Assembly (NCBI GenBank): GCA_910588925.1
Contig: CAJURV010000037.1
Span: 1-20,616, forward strand
Origin: an uncultured Rikenellaceae bacterium
Lineage (GTDB): Bacteria > Bacteroidota > Bacteroidia > Bacteroidales > Rikenellaceae
Direction: 5' to 3'
DNA length: 20,616 nt
Shown: piece by piece, positions 8,843 through 15,859 of the stretch
How the letters are laid out: each line of letters begins with the position of its first letter
Position numbering within the stretch: position 1 is the first letter of the stretch
Position numbers and translations under genes: made by a program
The notes under the pieces: model-generated
Told to the model about the DNA's origin: nothing
The model's database searches: none
The model's input: the letters and a program-made list of their open reading frames with translations, nothing else

Positions 8843-9363
8843 GCCGTATAGGATCAGACCTCCTCAAATGGGCGGCATGTTTTATTGCGGCCCTATCTAT
8901 CGGCAGTTGCGGAGGCTCCGATACCGTAAGCCGAAGCGTAGAGAGACTGATAGGCTCCCGTATCAACACCGGTATCGACATAGACACCACCGACGGCCAC
9001 TATACCGTATTGAGATACGTAAAACCTCTGTCGTGTACCTCTTGCCAGCTTCAAATGGGCGTATGGAAAATATACAGGCGCAAGATGGCCAACAGGTTCG
9101 GCGACAGAGTGGACATCCGCTTTATAGTAGAGGCTCCATCTTCGGATGAGGTGAGAAACGTCGTCAGGGTTTACGGATTCGAGACCGACACCTATGTGGA
9201 TAGCGTGGGGAGATTCCTGCAGGAAAACGGCGACTTCAGGGCCTTGGGAAACGATGTGGTAATATTGCTCGACTCCGCTAGAACGATCAAGTTTATCGGA
9301 GACCCGTGTCAATCGTATAAGGCCGACTCTATCTACCATAAGATAATATCCGACAGACTTTAA
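8839..9363 (+). CDS. CxxC thioredoxin-like lipoprotein
   Basis: A 174-residue protein starting at an ATGA overlap with the propeller gene. Its signal peptide ends in SIGSC, giving a lipidated Cys24. Residues 55-69 read as a beta strand followed by LSCTSCQLQ, a CxxC motif (Cys66, Cys69) at the place where thioredoxin folds carry theirs. The later pattern of strands and helices, including VVILLDSARTIKFIGDP, resembles the second half of a thioredoxin-like domain. No cis-Pro motif is obvious, so a true thioredoxin fold is not certain. Beside an exported four-cysteine peptide, a membrane-anchored thiol redox protein could help form or reshuffle disulfides; this is inference. A non-redox role, such as metal binding by the two cysteines, is the alternative. 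Confidence 0.65.
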   Translation: MSRIGSDLLKWAACFIAALSIGSCGGSDTVSRSVERLIGSRINTGIDIDTTDGHYTVLRYVKPLSCTSCQLQMGVWKIYRRKMANRFGDRVDIRFIVEAPSSDEVRNVVRVYGFETDTYVDSVGRFLQENGDFRALGNDVVILLDSARTIKFIGDPCQSYKADSIYHKIISDRL

Positions 9364-9420
9364 CGACATATTAGTCACACAAGGCGAACGAACGGCATCC
9401 CCTACACCGCGCACTGTACG

Positions 9421-9459
9421 AAAAAACGAAGCGCCCCTGAAAAAGAGGCGCTTCTTTTT
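9421..9459. terminator. Bidirectional terminator between convergent genes
   Basis: GAAGCGCC (9428-9435) and GGCGCTTC (9447-9454) form a perfect 8-bp stem, followed on the plus strand by TTTTT (9455-9459) and preceded by AAAAAA (9421-9426), which gives a T run on the minus strand. It can stop both the CxxC lipoprotein transcript and the facing small lipoprotein transcript. Confidence 0.85.
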
Positions 9460-9488
9460 GGGATATCCTAAAACGAATACCGTATATA

Positions 9489-9752
9489 TTATGATACTAT
9501 TATGTCCGATGAATCCCCGTCACCCCATCCGTCTACATCGGGATCATTCACCATACCGTCACCGGAATCGACGTCGGCACCCGGTTTCACATTACCGCCG
9601 GGCAAAGTACCGGGTTTAGTAGTATCTTTGTCTTCCACCACTACGGAGTCGTCTCTCGAATAACTGCCTTCGATGGTCTCCTTGCTACAGGATACAGTAA
9701 AAATCATCACCAACATCGCCGCCAAGGGCATTAAATATGATCTCTTTTTCAT
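9489..9752 (-). CDS. Small acidic lipoprotein, function unknown
   Basis: An 87-residue protein not recognised as a known family. Residues 1-22 are a clear lipoprotein signal peptide ending in FTVSC (Cys22). The mature part has low complexity and is rich in Asp, Gly and Pro, with no predicted hydrophobic core, so it is probably disordered. Near the end it contains DPDVDG, which fits the DxDxDG calcium-binding loop, within a run of acidic residues. It converges on the NVEALA cassette across a shared terminator. The upstream 270 bases are AT-rich and shared with the recombinase promoter region; I found no consensus promoter on this strand. The signal peptide makes it a credible gene despite its size. 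Confidence 0.65.
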   Translation of the reverse strand: MKKRSYLMPLAAMLVMIFTVSCSKETIEGSYSRDDSVVVEDKDTTKPGTLPGGNVKPGADVDSGDGMVNDPDVDGWGDGDSSDIIVS

Positions 9753-9964
9753 AACTTTAAATATTAAATTTTATATATATTATTTTATGTATAAATTTCT
9801 ATCTCTACACACGGCCTGCAACATCTGCTCGCCACAAAATAAACTTCTAATATAAAGAACGTTACACACGTCGATTACATTCTACAACTATCAAAACAAA
9901 ATCCATGCCAGCGACATTTTCGGCGTGTTTTCATTCTCTTTATCGCAACATTTTCATACAAATA

Positions 9965-9996
9965 GTTGTTTTAATAGAGAAAAAATCGTATTTTTG
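9965..9996 (+). promoter_or_regulatory. Promoter of the tyrosine recombinase gene
   Basis: GTTG (9965-9968, three of four bases of TTTG), 20 bases, then TATTTTTG (9989-9996), which matches TAnnTTTG. Transcription would begin about 20 bases before the ATG at 10022. Confidence 0.6.
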
Positions 9997-10021
9997 GTTC
10001 TGCTAATCAATAAATATCATT

Positions 10022-11242
10022 ATGGCTTCAGTCACACTCAAGCTTCAGCTCCCGAGAAAGAGGAGCGAAGTGTCTGTGGATTACCCGCTTGTGTTTCAAG
10101 TGGTCCACGATCGAAAGAGGAGGTTCATCCCCACTCCGTTCACCCTTAAAGAGGAGGAGTGGAACCCGCAGACCCAGACAGCGGCGAACTTCAAAGCATC
10201 CAAGGTACGTTCCGCTTACCTTAAGGAGGTCAATGTCTACATCTATCTCCAGAAGAAACAGATCAACAGCCTGATCGCCTCCATGGGCGACGAAGAGTCG
10301 TACACCGTTGACGACATCGTGAGCGCCTACAAGCGTAACAAGGACAACCGCAGGGTCTTTCCGTTCATCCGTCAGCTCGTCATGGATCTGAAGATGGCGG
10401 GTAAACCGGGCACTGCGTACAACTACAACAGCACGTTCAACACGTTCTGCAAGTTCCGCGGCGGCGAAGACCTCTATTTCCCCCAACTCAACTACGGTAT
10501 GGTGAAAGATTTCGAGAATTACCTGTTCTCATCCGGTCTGGCCACCAACACCGTATGTTTCTACATGCGCAATTTGCGCTCCATATACAACAAGGCGATA
10601 GCCAAAGGCATCGTCAGCGAACATCTCTATCCGTTCAAACGCGTCACCATAAAGACCGAAAAGACGGTAAAGAGGGCCATAGACAAAGAGCTCATATACA
10701 AGCTAAAGGTTATCAACCTCAAACACAACCCCAAGCTCGAATGGGCTCGCGACCTCTTTTTGTTCAGCTTTTACACCCGCGGCATGTCTTTCGTAGACAT
10801 GGCCTACCTCAAAATCTCCAACATCAAGGGCGACAAGATCTATTACAACCGACACAAAACCCGTCAGTTGCTACAGATAACACTCACCTCGCAGATCGTG
10901 GAGATAATAAACAAATACAAAGCCCATCGCGACAGCTCCGGCTATCTGCTGCCAATACTCAAGAACGACCCTTGGCGTTCCGAGTATATGCAATACAAAA
11001 GCGCGCTCCGGGTACTCAACGAGAACCTCAAGTCGCTGGGCCGCCTGGTAAGCTCTCCGGTGCCGCTGTCGTCGTATGTGGCGCGACACTCTTGGGCCAC
11101 CATAGCGAAAAAACAGGGCATACCCCTCTCTGTCATAAGCGAGGGCATGGGCCACAACTCCGAAAGTACCACAAGAATATATTTAGCCGCATTCGACACC
11201 TCGGTGATCGACCAGGCTAACGACATAGTTACAAACTTATAA
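10022..11242 (+). CDS. Tyrosine site-specific recombinase
   Basis: A 406-residue tyrosine recombinase of the Bacteroidales integrase type. It has an N-terminal arm-binding region (residues 1-95), a SAM-like core-binding domain (about 105-210) and a catalytic domain (about 220-406). Catalytic landmarks are the first Arg in FYTRGMSFVDMAYL, RHKTRQ, the second Arg355 in YVARHSWAT (Tyr replaces the usual His of HxxR, which also happens in this family), GMGHNS (His378) and nucleophile Tyr387 in RIYLAAF. The domain order is complete and nothing is truncated. Relatives act as integrases of mobile elements or as invertases that flip promoters of surface genes. No tRNA target, mobilisation gene or conjugation gene lies nearby, so a stand-alone invertase or an element remnant are both open. 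Confidence 0.9.
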   Translation: MASVTLKLQLPRKRSEVSVDYPLVFQVVHDRKRRFIPTPFTLKEEEWNPQTQTAANFKASKVRSAYLKEVNVYIYLQKKQINSLIASMGDEESYTVDDIVSAYKRNKDNRRVFPFIRQLVMDLKMAGKPGTAYNYNSTFNTFCKFRGGEDLYFPQLNYGMVKDFENYLFSSGLATNTVCFYMRNLRSIYNKAIAKGIVSEHLYPFKRVTIKTEKTVKRAIDKELIYKLKVINLKHNPKLEWARDLFLFSFYTRGMSFVDMAYLKISNIKGDKIYYNRHKTRQLLQITLTSQIVEIINKYKAHRDSSGYLLPILKNDPWRSEYMQYKSALRVLNENLKSLGRLVSSPVPLSSYVARHSWATIAKKQGIPLSVISEGMGHNSESTTRIYLAAFDTSVIDQANDIVTNL

Positions 11243-11328
11243 AAACGGGAGTGTATCGATAAAGCCCCCGTCGGCCACGCACGAACGCGAGTGGTTCCAC
11301 GGGTTCAGAACATATCTACCGAGACTGC

Positions 11329-11385
11329 AAGGGCCGCCGCATGTATAAAAGAACATGCGGCAGGCCTTGTGCGGTTTTATACTTA
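11329..11385 (+). terminator. Long hairpin after the recombinase gene
   Basis: Positions 11329-11344 and 11353-11368 form a 16-bp stem with two mismatches and an 8-base loop; two more wobble pairs are possible outside. GCGGTTTTAT follows, so it may terminate the recombinase transcript. It also sits in the leader region of the AraC-type gene and could be a regulatory or recombination site. No consensus promoter is visible between it and position 11477. Confidence 0.5.
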
Positions 11386-11476
11386 TAACGCTAACCGGAG
11401 CCTATGACACTATATGTCGGTAATTTGGCGTATATTGTCGGCGGACGGTGCGATGGTTTAACGTAATGCGGGATAT

Positions 11477-12334
11477 ATGGAACGATTACTTGACGATTTA
11501 TTAGCGAGCGGCAGCGACAACTTCAGAACTATAGAGTTGCCCCGAAGCAGTACGCACAGCCATGAAACCTCGCATCACGGCGTTATATTCATGGTGTCTA
11601 AAGGGGCTCTTACCCTCCGGTACGGCATCAGGGAGCCGGTCAGGATCACCTCCAACTACATGGCGGTAGTTCCGGCGCATACATTGTTTAAGATCGAGGT
11701 GGAGACCGTCACCCGCATGACGGTGGTATTCATACGCAAAGAGTCGGCCTCGCTCGAAACTCCGTTATGGAGCGCAATAATAGGACGTGCCAAGCTCGAC
11801 GGCCACATAACTTCGTTACCCGTAGAAGGGACGCTATGGCATCTGATAGAACAGATAGAGAATTATCGCAAAATCGGAATCAACATAAGCGAAATATACC
11901 GTTGCAAGATCGACGAATTCATGCTGCTACTCAAAGCGCTGTATTCCGAATCGGACATAGTTAACTTCCTCAACCCGTTAGCCGCCAATCACATAGATTT
12001 CAAAGATTTCGTCATGTACAACTACAGCCGTGTACATAACGTGGAAGAGTTCGCCAGGCTTGCCGGATGCAGCGTATCGACATTCAAAAGACGATTCGCC
12101 GAACACTTCCCCATACCGGCATATCAATGGATACAGGTGCAGAGGTCCAAACTGATATTACAAGACCTAGCCAATAATATACTTACTCTCAAACAGATAT
12201 CGGACAAACACGGATTCACGTCGCCGTCGCACCTGAACCGTTTCTGCAAACGTTATTTCGGGACATCGCCATCCGTGATGCGTAAGGAATTCGACAGAGC
12301 CGAAAAGTCCGACAGGGAAAAACACAGGGAGTAG
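11477..12334 (+). CDS. AraC-family transcriptional regulator
   Basis: A 285-residue regulator. The N-terminal part (about 1-170) looks like a cupin-type sensing domain of AraC proteins, with HSHETSHHGVIFMVSKGALT near the start. The C-terminal part (about 180-280) is the AraC double helix-turn-helix: VEEFARLAGCSVSTFKRRF for the first helix pair and LKQISDKHGFTSPSHLNRF followed by KRYFGTSPSVMRKEF for the second. It therefore binds DNA and probably responds to a small ligand. It lies 234 bases after the recombinase gene, on the same strand. Its target is unknown; the peptide cassette, the recombinase and the distant surface protein are the candidates within view. Confidence 0.88.
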   Translation: MERLLDDLLASGSDNFRTIELPRSSTHSHETSHHGVIFMVSKGALTLRYGIREPVRITSNYMAVVPAHTLFKIEVETVTRMTVVFIRKESASLETPLWSAIIGRAKLDGHITSLPVEGTLWHLIEQIENYRKIGINISEIYRCKIDEFMLLLKALYSESDIVNFLNPLAANHIDFKDFVMYNYSRVHNVEEFARLAGCSVSTFKRRFAEHFPIPAYQWIQVQRSKLILQDLANNILTLKQISDKHGFTSPSHLNRFCKRYFGTSPSVMRKEFDRAEKSDREKHRE

Positions 12335-12370
12335 ATATATTTTTGCCGACGGAAATAATCCGGGCAATGT

Positions 12371-12401
12371 ATTGTTTGTAAACTATTTATTCTTACCTTT
12401 G
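12371..12401 (+). promoter_or_regulatory. Possible promoter of a structured RNA
   Basis: ATTG (12371-12374), 19 bases, then TACCTTTG (12394-12401), a match to TAnnTTTG with three of four bases in the upstream box. It lies just after the AraC-type gene and points into a stretch without genes that ends in a strong terminator at 12664-12705. A second box, TATCTTTGC, is at 12598-12606 but lacks a well-spaced upstream element. Confidence 0.45.
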
Positions 12402-12407
12402 ACTTCG

Positions 12408-12705
12408 TATTAGATACTCCGCCTTTGGCAAAATCAAACAAGTTTGCTTTTGTATTCGGCTTATTCGTATCTGCGCGCTACCGGTGGCACCGACCGGACC
12501 AATACCTTTAACGGATCGGATGCACACTTCCGTTTGTCTGGACCTTTTTTGATACAACATGGACCTTTTGTACCATCGTATCACCTGCTATCATCTCTAT
12601 CTTTGCATTACCACAATGAGAATATTTTACTGAAGTTAAAATATTATTGATTAGCAATCAGACAAACGGAAGTATCGCTGTGAAGCGCTCTTCCGTTTCT
12701 TTTTT
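12408..12705 (+). ncRNA. Candidate structured RNA, about 300 bases
   Basis: No convincing protein is encoded here. The stretch runs from a plausible promoter to a strong intrinsic terminator and contains several inverted repeats. TGATAC/GTATCA with ATGG/CCAT lies at about 12550-12582. AATATTTTA/TAAAATATT lies at about 12621-12645. A perfect 15-bp pair, ACTTCCGTTTGTCTG (12526-12540) with CAGACAAACGGAAGT (12659-12673), includes the left arm of the terminator. The two alternative pairings of that arm resemble an attenuator, but no gene follows. It does not show the conserved cores of RNase P RNA or tmRNA that I know. It could be a small RNA or the long 3' end of the AraC-type mRNA. Confidence 0.35.
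12664..12705 (+). terminator. Strong intrinsic terminator
   Basis: AAACGGAAG (12664-12672) pairs with CTTCCGTTT (12690-12698), with an inner CGC/GCG pairing in the loop, followed by CTTTTTT (12699-12705). The left arm can pair instead with 12526-12540. Confidence 0.8.
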
Positions 12706-12787
12706 ACGGGAACGTTCTGTTCAAGTTCAGGTTCAAAAATACGTCGCACCTCACGGCGGGCAGAAAAAACAAAACTCCGGCTATGCC

Positions 12788-12808
12788 TTACATCGGACAG
12801 CGATGTAA
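12788..12808. repeat. Perfect 8-bp palindrome with 5-base loop
   Basis: TTACATCG (12788-12795), GACAG, CGATGTAA (12801-12808). No T run follows on either strand, so it is not an obvious terminator. It abuts and slightly overlaps the left arm of the large inverted repeat that starts at 12806. Confidence 0.5.
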
Positions 12809-12892
12809 AAATACTACTGTTTGATAAACAAATCTTGATTTTTCCAGCCCGAGCTTAGAGAGGGACGTTGAACACATTCCGCTTGGACGGCC
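12806..12892 (+). repeat. Left arm of an 87-bp inverted repeat
   Basis: The 87 bases at 12806-12892 match the reverse complement of 14262-14348 without gaps, with about 12 mismatches by eye (about 86 percent). The outer edge reads TAAAAATACTACTGTTTG here and TAAAAATATTGCTGTTTG in the other arm. The inner end contains the first REP-like unit. No target-site duplication is visible outside the arms. Confidence 0.75.
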
Positions 12893-12957
12893 CCGAAGCG
12901 AAGCGGAGGGGCACTGAACACATTCCGCTTGGCAAACCCGAAGCAGAGCGGAGGGTA

Positions 12958-12989
12958 GCGGGCCGAAGCCTCCCCCAACGGAGGCCCGC
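12958..12989. repeat. GC-rich palindromic unit (first of three)
   Basis: GCGG and GCCTCC pair with GGAGGC and CCGC around a bulge, giving a 10-bp GC-rich stem. The same unit recurs at 13480-13511, and inverted with one base less at 14211-14241. Confidence 0.7.
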
Positions 12990-13392
12990 TTACACGATTG
13001 GTTATCTATAGTATTTATCGCTTCCCGCACATTCAGCTACCCTCTCCGCCCGCCGCGAGGCGCGGTCCCACGCAGGCTCCGGCCCTGTGAATCACTCCAA
13101 CTCCACGCAAACAATCTACCTCACGCAAAAAAAGACCTTTTCATAAGGAATCTCTGTCTATGGCCCTCGCTATGCTCGGGCCGCCATCCGGGCGAAAAAG
13201 TTCAGCTAATGCGCATACCGTCAAGCCAAAAATAAAGTCACCGTCTCGCCAACGATGCAAAGTGCGACCAGGTCCGAGCAAAGCGAGAATTGCCAAATAT
13301 AAATTCAGCGTTCCCGGTCCGAGCGAAGCGAGGGCGATCAAACACAAACACCTTTTATTCTATTCCTCGTGCTTCGGGATGCGCAAGCCATC

Positions 13393-13433
13393 AGACACTT
13401 TCCGTTTGGCGGCCCCGGAGCATAGCGGAGGGG
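13393..13433 (+). repeat. REP-like unit (family member)
   Basis: A repeat of about 40 bases with consensus ACACnTTCCGCTTGG, then GGCCCCGAAGC, then AGCGGAGGG. Members by eye: 12870-12911, 12916-12955, 13393-13433, 13438-13477 and 13915-13955 on the plus strand; 14246-14284 and 14433-14470 on the minus strand. The copies differ at scattered positions except where the 522-bp duplication made them identical. Confidence 0.7.
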
Positions 13434-14039
13434 CACTGAACACATTCCGCTTGGCAAACCCGAAGCAGAGCGGAGGGTAGCGGGCCGAAGCCTCCCCCAA
13501 CGGAGGCCCGCTTACACGATTGGTTATCTATAGTATTTATCGCTTCCCGCACATTCAGCTACCCTCTCCGCCCGCCGCGAGGCGCGGTCCCACGCAGGCT
13601 CCGGCCCTGTGAATCACTCCAACTCCACGCAAACAATCTACCTCACGCAAAAAAAGACCTTTTCATAAGGAATCTCTGTCTATGGCCCTCGCTATGCTCG
13701 GGCCGCCATCCGGGCGAAAAAGTTCAGCTAATGCGCATACCGTCAAGCCAAAAATAAAGTCACCGTCTCGCCAACGATGCAAAGTGCGACCAGGTCCGAG
13801 CAAAGCGAGAATTGCCAAATATAAATTCAGCGTTCCCGGTCCGAGCGAAGCGAGGGCGATCAAACACAAACACCTTTTATTCTATTCCTCGTGCTTCGGG
13901 ATGCGCAAGCCATCAGACACTTTCCGTTTGGCGGCCCCGGAGCATAGCGGAGGGGACGAGCGGGCCGCACCTTGCGGTAAACGGAAACACTCTATGAGAC
14001 GAGAGGGTAACCGAATATACACAAAGCTATAACAAACGT

Positions 14040-14053
14040 GTAAGCCGGCTTAC
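14040..14053. repeat. Perfect 14-bp palindrome
   Basis: GTAAGCCGGCTTAC is its own reverse complement. It lies in the gene-free stretch between the tandem duplication and the right inverted-repeat arm; no function is evident. Confidence 0.5.
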
Positions 14054-14210
14054 GTGTGGCAATAGTCGGAGCAGACATGAATTCCGACCGAGTGTCAGGC
14101 GAGAATGAAGAGCGGGCCGAAGCCTGCGGGGGGAGCGCACCAGCTGGAAGTCCGAAAGATGCGATTACGCACCTTTATCGAATAACACTTTAGTTTATCT
14201 ACCCTCACTT

Positions 14211-14241
14211 GCGGGCCTCCGTGGGGGAGGCTTCGGCCCGC
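14211..14241. repeat. GC-rich palindromic unit, inverted copy
   Basis: This is the reverse complement of the unit at 12958-12989 with one base missing. It lies inside the right arm region, in the mirror position of the left copy, which extends the inverted organisation beyond the 87-bp arms. Confidence 0.7.
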
Positions 14242-14261
14242 ACGGCCTTCGCTACGCTCAT

Positions 14262-14348
14262 GGCCGCCCAAGCGGAATATGTTCAACGTCCCTCGCTCCG
14301 CTCGGACCGGAAAAACCAAGATTTGTTTGCCAAACAGCAATATTTTTA
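14262..14348 (-). repeat. Right arm of an 87-bp inverted repeat
   Basis: Reverse complement of 12806-12892 at about 86 percent identity. The two arms enclose 1369 bases that encode no transposase or other clear protein. Confidence 0.75.
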
Positions 14349-14432
14349 TCCCGAGTTAGTAGTTATTACAGGAAATTAACAGTCTTGCCGTTTTTGGGGA
14401 TTTCCGTCAACAGCAATGTGCGGCCCGCATGG

Positions 14433-14470
14433 CCCTCGCTTCGCTCAAGCCGTCCAAGGGGGAAGTGTCT
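14433..14470 (-). repeat. REP-like unit overlapping the tcdA stop
   Basis: On the minus strand the unit begins AGACACTTCC and continues CTTGGACGGC, then GAGCGAAGCGAGGG. Its first bases contribute to the tcdA stop codon (TAG at 14471-14469), so the repeat abuts or invades the end of the gene. Confidence 0.6.
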
Positions 14471-15185
14471 AATCCCCCTCCAACAGATCTCGCAAACAGA
14501 CCGAAGCGCATGTACATCCGAAAACAGGCGGCAGATAAGATATGGTGCCTACATTGGACTTTTTATTCTGTTCGTTACATAGAAACATGGTGCCGGGAAT
14601 GGGCTGTTCCGCGGAGAAGACCACCTTGAACCCGGTACGGATACCCACTTTGTGCAACCTTTTACGGAGCATGTGCGCTAAAGGGCAGTGGTGCGATGCC
14701 GATATGTCGCTCACCTCTATACGCGTAGGGTCCACCTTCGATCCCGACCCCATCGAACTTACCAACGGCACCTTATGTCGCAAGGCCGCCTCTATCAGCT
14801 CTATCTTGGGAGTGAGCGTATCGATGGCATCGACAATATAGTCGAAACCGCCACCAGATACTATCTCATCCATACGCTCCCCTGCCAGAAACTCCTTTAT
14901 CGGCTCAAGACGGATGTCGGGATTTATATCGCGCAATCTTTCGGCTATCAATTCCACCTTGTCACGTCCCACTGTCGAGTGTAGGGCTATGAGTTGCCTG
15001 TTGATGTTGGTCGGGGAAACGGTGTCGGCATCTACCAGCGTCATGGAACCCACACCCGCACGGGCCAGCATCTCGGCCGCATAGCCGCCCACTCCTCCGA
15101 GCCCCACTACTAAAACGTTAGCCTTAGCGAGGATCTCTATCCCCCTCTCTCCCACTAACATGGCGGTTCTCTCTCTCCAACTCAT
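14469..15185 (-). CDS. tcdA: tRNA threonylcarbamoyladenosine dehydratase TcdA
   Basis: A 238-residue ThiF/E1-like enzyme that uses ATP to dehydrate t6A at position 37 of ANN-decoding tRNAs to the cyclic form ct6A. Landmarks are the nucleotide-binding loop VVGLGGVGGYAAEML (about residues 26-40), VDADTVSPTNINRQ, DAIDTLTPKIELI and MGSGSKVDPT, all typical of TcdA (formerly YgdL/CsdL). It is slightly shorter than the E. coli protein (about 268) and lacks part of the C-terminal tail. The start forms an ATGA overlap with the tatD-like gene. Its stop codon lies in a REP-like repeat, so the tail may have been changed by repeat insertion. Confidence 0.92.
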   Translation of the reverse strand: MSWRERTAMLVGERGIEILAKANVLVVGLGGVGGYAAEMLARAGVGSMTLVDADTVSPTNINRQLIALHSTVGRDKVELIAERLRDINPDIRLEPIKEFLAGERMDEIVSGGGFDYIVDAIDTLTPKIELIEAALRHKVPLVSSMGSGSKVDPTRIEVSDISASHHCPLAHMLRKRLHKVGIRTGFKVVFSAEQPIPGTMFLCNEQNKKSNVGTISYLPPVFGCTCASVCLRDLLEGD

Positions 15186-15859
15186 ATCCTATTATTTGAA
15201 AGACGACCGAAAAGTCGCCTGTAAGTATCGTACATCAACCCGCGCAACTCCTCCACACTGCATCCTCTGACGTCGGCCACACGTCCGTATATGTCGCGTA
15301 TGTGGCCCTCACCGTCGGTCTCGGTCAAAAAACGCCCCTCCGGCAGACCAGCCACCGCCTCCCGGCCCTTTTCAGAAGCAAGCGTCCTACCACCTACCGA
15401 AAGGATATAACCCTCGCCGAGATAGCGTTGCGCCAGCTCCTTACCGCCGACGAAACCGTGAACCATAACCCGACTTCTATCCACCCCGCTTTTGCGTACT
15501 GCCGCTATGATCTCCTCCGAAGTACGTACCGCATGCAAGGCAACGGGCAAGTCGCGTTCCGCCGCCACTGCAAGCTGCTCGTCGAAAAAAAGTCGTTGCA
15601 GCGCAATGTCGCCACGCGTACGGTCGAGCCCTATCTCCCCTACCCCGTCTATATCCATACGGTGCAACTGCAATACGGCATCGCGCTCCACCGTGTCGCA
15701 ATCCCACGGATGAACGCCCGCCCAAAGAGGATGCGGCACATCGTCGGCACACTCCTTTCCCAGACGTAGGGAGTATACCGCTATTACATCATCGTCGGCA
15801 CATATACGATGGGTATGTATGTCTATATAAGGGAACAAAGCTAAAAGATTTTCAGACAC
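15182..15859 (-). CDS. TatD-family metal-dependent hydrolase
   Basis: A 225-residue amidohydrolase-fold protein of the TatD family, whose known members are metal-dependent DNases. It is shorter than the usual 255-265 residues. Metal-site landmarks are DIHTH (HxH near residue 15), GEIGLD (Glu and Asp), LHAVR, VHGFVG and TETDG. The Gly-Phe after VHG replaces the common CFSG pattern, and the early part between HxH and GVHPW is compressed. It overlaps ribF by 8 bases and tcdA by 4 bases in one transcript. The family call is firm; DNase activity is not tested by the sequence. Confidence 0.85.
   Translation of the reverse strand: MSENLLALFPYIDIHTHRICADDDVIAVYSLRLGKECADDVPHPLWAGVHPWDCDTVERDAVLQLHRMDIDGVGEIGLDRTRGDIALQRLFFDEQLAVAAERDLPVALHAVRTSEEIIAAVRKSGVDRSRVMVHGFVGGKELAQRYLGEGYILSVGGRTLASEKGREAVAGLPEGRFLTETDGEGHIRDIYGRVADVRGCSVEELRGLMYDTYRRLFGRLSNNRI

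Larger units (their letters stand above)
12902..13955 (+). repeat. 522-bp direct tandem duplication
   Basis: Positions 12902-13423 are repeated at 13424-13945 with an offset of 522 and no difference that I can see. A further 10 bases, AGCGGAGGGG, recur at 13946-13955, so this short word flanks both copies and joins them. Unequal recombination between short repeats would produce this. Each copy holds the 32-base palindrome, a REP-like unit at each end, and two shorter CCGAGC-AAGCGAG words. The short open frames in each copy are not convincing genes. Perfect identity also fits an assembly artefact. Confidence 0.9.

Noticed and set aside
9884..9969. 8-bp inverted repeat ACAACTAT/ATAGTTGT flanking the recombinase promoter, as an invertible promoter
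   Set aside because: A repeat this short is expected by chance in an AT-rich 270-base gap, and it lacks the length of known invertible sites.
12444..12650. 68-residue open frame in the possible RNA region
   Set aside because: It starts at a TTG with no supporting signals, crosses several RNA hairpins and resembles no protein.
13141..13480. Short open frames of 68 and 106 residues on opposite strands, repeated at 13663-14032
   Set aside because: They arise from GC-rich repeat words, have no recognisable domain, and are duplicated only because the DNA is; no promoter or start signal supports them.
12902..13955. CRISPR array
   Set aside because: The repeat is one long tandem duplication with two copies, not short repeats separated by unique spacers, and no cas genes are near.
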